Below, in pieces: positions 15,372-17,625 of a DNA stretch of 17,625 nucleotides. The notes below the pieces were generated by a model. It searched no databases and was not told the origin of the DNA. It saw nothing but the letters and a program-made list of their open reading frames with translations. A program made the position numbers and the translations under genes. Origin of the DNA: Candidatus Fredericiella danica (lineage in GTDB: Bacteria > Chloroflexota > Anaerolineae > Caldilineales > Caldilineaceae). Numbering within the stretch: position 1 is the stretch's first letter; the number at the start of each line of letters is the position of its first letter. Where the stretch lies: the NCBI GenBank assembly GCA_016713335.1, contig JADJPH010000098.1, forward strand, positions 1 to 17,625. Reading direction: 5' to 3'.

Positions 15372-16576
15372 TCAAACTGGTTGCGCCACGCCACTCTCCG
15401 CCCGGCGCAGCGCAGTCAGCGCGATCTTTCCCGTCTCCCACGCGGCCGCGGCCAGTGACACGCCAAACAGCACGTAGCCAGCCGCATGGAGCGGGCCACG
15501 CACGTCGACCAGGAAGATGCTGGCCCAGATCAGGACGCCGCCCAGGTTCACCGCGGCCAGGCTCAGCCAGTTGCCGCCCAGCCGGGCTTGCTCGTCGCGC
15601 AGCAGCCAGCGCGCCGCAAAGTAGGGCACCACCGCATAGAGAAATTGCAGCATCCAGCCGTAGATCAATGCCTGTGGCGCGGTCGCCTCGATATCGGCGC
15701 CGGGGATACCGGGGACGCCCAGGATGATCAGCGGCGCCACCAGCACCGGCAGCAGAATCCAGGTGTAAGCCACCACCAGATGCCAGGCGCCCGCACGGGC
15801 AAAGAGGCCATGCCGCCGCAGCGCCCGCACCAGCACCACCAGCAGCCAGACCGTGGCGCCGATGTGCAGCACCAGTCCGGGCACGGTCACGTACAGGTTG
15901 CCGCTCAGCCAGGGGCCAAGCACCAGACCCAGCGCGCCCAGCGTCATCGCCCAGAAGATGATGGTCAACGTGCGCCGCGACGCCAGCGGCGCACCGGTGA
16001 GCGCAGGCAGCAGGTCGATCAGCAGGCCGGCAAAGACCAGCGAGGCAAAGCCCCAACTGTTGGCGTGGATGTGCACTTCTTTGGGGATGCCAAGACGCAG
16101 CGCCTCATTCCAGCCCACCCAGAGCCCGGTGCCGACCAGGATGCCCACCAGCAGGTAGACGAGGCCGGCCACATAGAATTTGAGGCTGCCGTTCCCTCGC
16201 TGTGCCCGGCGCCCAGGCCGCGCAACTGAAGGATCAACAGGGTCACGGCGATGAAAACCAGCGTACCACCGGTGATGATCAGGCTGGCATTGACGCTGGG
16301 AATGCCGGCCAGCAGCACCACCATACCGGCGTTGAGCGTCAGCCAGATGTCCCAGCGCGTGGCTGGCGTCGCCGTCCCGCGGCGCGCGGCCACAAAGGCG
16401 GGCAGCACGCCGAAGGCGGCCTCGCTAAAGACGCCCAGCGTGATGAAGTGGACGCGCAGCCAGGGCAGCCCGACAAACCAGGGCAGCAGCGTAAAGCTGG
16501 TCAGCGCCGCGTCCACCGCCGCCACGATCGCCACGATCAGATAGAAGACGGCCATCAACAAGAATGGGTTGAGCAT
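15372..16576 (-). CDS. heme-copper oxidase subunit I-like / NnrS-like membrane protein, one frameshift
   Basis: ATG 16576 follows GAGGG. The corrected protein has ~401 residues with about 11-12 hydrophobic helices, starting LNPFLLMAVFYLIVAIVAAV. Conserved-looking His-bearing helices include WLRVHFITLGVFSEAAFG, KEVHIHANSWGFASLVFAG and VPGLVLHIGATVW. The phrase H-x-H-x-N-x-W-G-F followed by a long hydrophobic helix and a Pro is typical of cytochrome-oxidase-subunit-I-like and NnrS-like proteins, which bind heme and act in NO metabolism or respiration. The frame breaks near 16185. Adding one G to the GGG run (GEGNGSLKFYVAGLVYLL) joins the two halves, which points to a homopolymer error. It lies between the cupin gene and the ferritin-like gene. 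Heme binding and NO stress are inferences from family and context; without alignment it could be another polytopic heme protein. Confidence 0.6.
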
Positions 16577-16590
16577 CGCATCCCTCGCTT

Positions 16591-16638
16591 TCCTTTGTAC
16601 ACCTTTGTGCACCTTCGTGTTCTTTGTGTCTTTGTGGT
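16591..16638. repeat. 10-bp periodic tandem repeat
   Basis: Five degenerate 10-bp units read TCCTTTGTAC, ACCTTTGTGC, ACCTTCGTGT, TCTTTGTGTC and TTTGTGGTTG. On the other strand this is the CACAAAG-type repeat I have seen dispersed in several bacterial genomes. It fills most of the 78-bp spacer between the cupin gene and the heme-copper-oxidase-like gene, just upstream of the latter's ribosome site. Confidence 0.7.
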
Positions 16639-16654
16639 TGCCGTTCAGACGCGA

Positions 16655-16987
16655 CTATGCCGCGCCCGTTTTTGCGGCCAGGAACGTCAACCGGCTGGTG
16701 GCGCGCATCCGCGCGGGCGCCGGCCGGGGTGATGACGGTCGCGCGCCTGCCGTCACGGCAAGTACTTCGTCGTCGACCGTCATGATGCCCTCACCGGCCA
16801 GGAAGTAATAGACGGCGAGGGATTCAGGGTGCGCGGGAATCTGCTGGCCCGGTTCGAGGCCAACCACGATCACCTTGAGTTTTTCGGTGTCGAGCAAAAA
16901 CTGAGGTCGCGGCCCGTCACCGTCGAAGACGGCGAGTTCGTGCACCGCAGGGAAAAAAATGGCGGGGATTGTGGCAGTTCTGGTCAT
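16655..16987 (-). CDS. small cupin-domain protein
   Basis: ATG 16987 follows AGGAGAAG. The protein is 110 residues, a single cupin barrel: LEPGQQIPAHPESLAVYYFL followed by AGEGIMTVDDEVLAV matches cupin motif 1, although the usual H-x-H appears as HPES, so metal binding may be altered. The second motif is disturbed. As read it is GARPSSPRPAPARMRATSRL, but a shifted frame reads GATVITPAGARA, the normal cupin turn with ITPAGA. Two compensating one-base shifts about 45 bp apart therefore seem to have scrambled about 14 residues while keeping the overall frame. Such cupins bind small ligands or metals. It is the first gene after the candidate operator at 17062-17075 and probably heads the minus-strand operon. 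Confidence 0.75.
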   Translation of the reverse strand: MTRTATIPAIFFPAVHELAVFDGDGPRPQFLLDTEKLKVIVVGLEPGQQIPAHPESLAVYYFLAGEGIMTVDDEVLAVTAGARPSSPRPAPARMRATSRLTFLAAKTGAA

Positions 16988-17061
16988 GGCAGCTTCTCCT
17001 GGGCAAAGGTATGAACATCAAACAATGCCCACAGCCTACCAGCCCAACCCTGGCGCCGTCC

Positions 17062-17075
17062 ACGACTTTTGTCGG
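17062..17075. promoter_or_regulatory. Crp/Fnr-type operator candidate, cupin side
   Basis: ACGAC-TTTT-GTCGG has two 5-bp half-sites around a 4-bp spacer (4 of 5 positions symmetrical). It lies 75 bp upstream of the cupin start. The 14-bp 5-4-5 layout is that of Crp/Fnr-family operators. A near-identical copy lies before the regulator fragment. Confidence 0.55.
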
Positions 17076-17098
17076 GTTTCATTTGTGCACAGCAACAA

Positions 17099-17178
17099 TA
17101 GACCGCGGATTTGGCGGATTTACGCGGATGAATTCAAAATCCGCGACAATCTGCCTAATCCGCCAAATCCGCGGTCTA
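17099..17178. repeat. 80-bp palindromic (REP/MITE-like) repeat
   Basis: Perfect 22-bp terminal arms at 17099-17120 and 17157-17178 begin TAGACCGCGGATTTGG and its reverse complement. A second inner 7-bp stem, CGCGGAT (17123-17129) with ATCCGCG (17139-17145), encloses a 9-nt loop GAATTCAAA. The nested GCGGATTT words recur within the element. It sits inside the regulator gene and carries no coding capacity of its own. Confidence 0.85.
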
Positions 17179-17281
17179 TCACCAGGTCGGCCAGTTCCCC
17201 CAGGGCAGCCGCATCCAGGCCGGCAAAGTAGGGCACGTTCTGCAGTTGTAGCGCAAGGCTGTTGCGATCTGCATGTGTCAT
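17120..17281 (-). pseudogene. Crp/Fnr-family regulator, N-terminal fragment
   Basis: From ATG 17281 the frame reads LALQLQNVPYFAGLDAAALG followed by ELADLV, the characteristic opening of the cyclic-nucleotide-binding-type sensor domain of Crp/Fnr regulators (L-x-x-V-P-Y-F-A-G-L-D). After about 33 residues it runs into the palindromic repeat at 17178. The remaining codons (IDRGFGGLGRLSRILNSSA) are read from the repeat and end at 17120. The rest of the sensor domain and the helix-turn-helix are not found downstream before the cupin gene, so most of the gene is gone. Full members are about 220-240 residues. There is no clear ribosome site. Its place upstream of the cupin and heme-copper-oxidase-like genes fits a local regulator of NO or redox response. 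Family call is good for the short stretch. Confidence 0.65.
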
Positions 17282-17309
17282 AGCACAACATGATAACACA
17301 AGAACAAAA

Positions 17310-17323
17310 CCGACTTTTGTCGG
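17310..17323. promoter_or_regulatory. Crp/Fnr-type operator candidate, regulator side
   Basis: CCGAC-TTTT-GTCGG is a perfect 5-bp inverted repeat with a TTTT spacer, 29 bp upstream of the regulator start at 17281. It shares 13 of 14 bases with the site before the cupin gene, in the same orientation. That fits autoregulation by the same protein. Confidence 0.6.
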
Positions 17324-17432
17324 GGACAGCGCCTGGCGCATCCGGTACACTGGCCTCAGGTACGGTCATTCATGAATCTTGCGCAAAGTCGCCAAAAATG
17401 CAAAAGGACCCTGCTGTGTCTTTGCGCCCAGA

Positions 17433-17484
17433 GGGGGGGTGGTTTGGGGGGGGGCTTTGCTGGGGGGGGGGCTTCAGGGGGGGG
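17433..17484 (+). promoter_or_regulatory. four-tract G-quadruplex motif
   Basis: G-runs of 7 (17433-17439), 9 (17446-17454), 10 (17462-17471) and 8 (17477-17484) are separated by loops of 6, 7 and 5 nt. This satisfies the standard G4 pattern many times over. It lies about 80 bp upstream of the ATG at 17566, on the coding strand. Run lengths may be inaccurate if the sequence has homopolymer errors. Confidence 0.75.
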
Positions 17485-17565
17485 CCAGCCTCTTTTGCGT
17501 GAGCGGAAATCGTGAAGTGCTGAGTTTGCGTCGTGCTTGACAACGCGTAGTGAGGAGGAACCAAG

Positions 17566-17625
17566 ATGAACAAGACCCCTGATAGAATCGCCGCCGTGCT
17601 CGCCCTGATCCTTGTTGATGGGTGT
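17566..17625 (+). CDS. start of an exported protein, truncated by window end
   Basis: ATG 17566 has a strong ribosome site (GAGGAGG at 17552-17558). The 20 visible residues, MNKTPDRIAAVLALILVDGC, have a basic start and a hydrophobic run like a signal peptide. The Cys at residue 20 could be a lipobox Cys, but VDGC is not a good lipobox. The product cannot be named. Confidence 0.6.
   Translation, partial: MNKTPDRIAAVLALILVDGC

Noticed and set aside
15486..16229. Long plus-strand frame opposite the membrane-protein gene
   Set aside because: The translation is Gln/His/Arg/Pro-rich low complexity, typical of the antisense of a GC-rich membrane protein; the minus strand has a signal of real helices and a ribosome site.
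17531..17550. Promoter using TTGACA at 17537-17542
   Set aside because: It is only about 24 nt from the ATG at 17566, leaving no room for a -10 box and leader.

Overview
The window is about 17.6 kb of GC-rich bacterial DNA. Its content fits the Chloroflexota (Anaerolineae or Caldilineae type): large secreted parallel beta-helix, DUF11-like and CARDB proteins, a shared C-terminal tail of the form K-[LV]-[YF]-L-P-x-V-x-R, a PIN/Phd toxin-antitoxin pair, and accessory-type genes with repeats and phage debris between them. The lineage is inferred from gene style, because no rRNA or tRNA is present. Many genes carry one-base frameshifts that are undone by a small correction, often in a short homopolymer. 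I read most of these as uncorrected sequencing errors, so many genes are described as reconstructed across frames.

Layout. 1-4299 holds surface and secreted genes: a minus-strand CARDB-repeat protein (three near-identical tandem units of about 380 bp), a minus-strand beta-propeller lipoprotein, and a divergent plus-strand beta-helix protein. 4296-6335 looks like a decayed mobile element: a tyrosine recombinase that keeps its N-terminal part but loses its catalytic end, a plus-strand intrinsic terminator, and a portal-like fragment. 6510-7315 is a plus-strand SAM-dependent methyltransferase. 7557-11828 is a giant minus-strand secreted protein of about 1,420 codons (signal peptide, three beta-helix repeats, DUF11-like and Ig-like domains, a Cys-rich segment, the C-terminal tail). 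11988-12693 holds a possible transposase remnant joined to an M48 peptidase that lacks its N-terminus. 12733-13588 is a phd-vapC module with a clear promoter and a palindromic operator. 13718-14223 is a broken metallophosphoesterase.

14250-17281 is a minus-strand stress or respiration cluster: a Crp/Fnr-type regulator fragment, a cupin, a heme-copper-oxidase-like membrane protein, a ferritin-like protein and a DUF2231 membrane protein. Two nearly identical 14-bp sites with 5-4-5 symmetry lie before the cupin and before the regulator. They are the best candidates for a Crp/Fnr-type operator linking these genes. The regulator gene is cut after about 33 codons by an 80-bp palindromic repeat. The window ends with four long G-tracts (G-quadruplex motif) upstream of the start of a plus-strand exported protein.

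No CRISPR array, complete IS, rRNA or tRNA was found. The points most worth checking are the shared C-terminal tail, the paired operators with the repeat-interrupted regulator, and the toxin-antitoxin control region.
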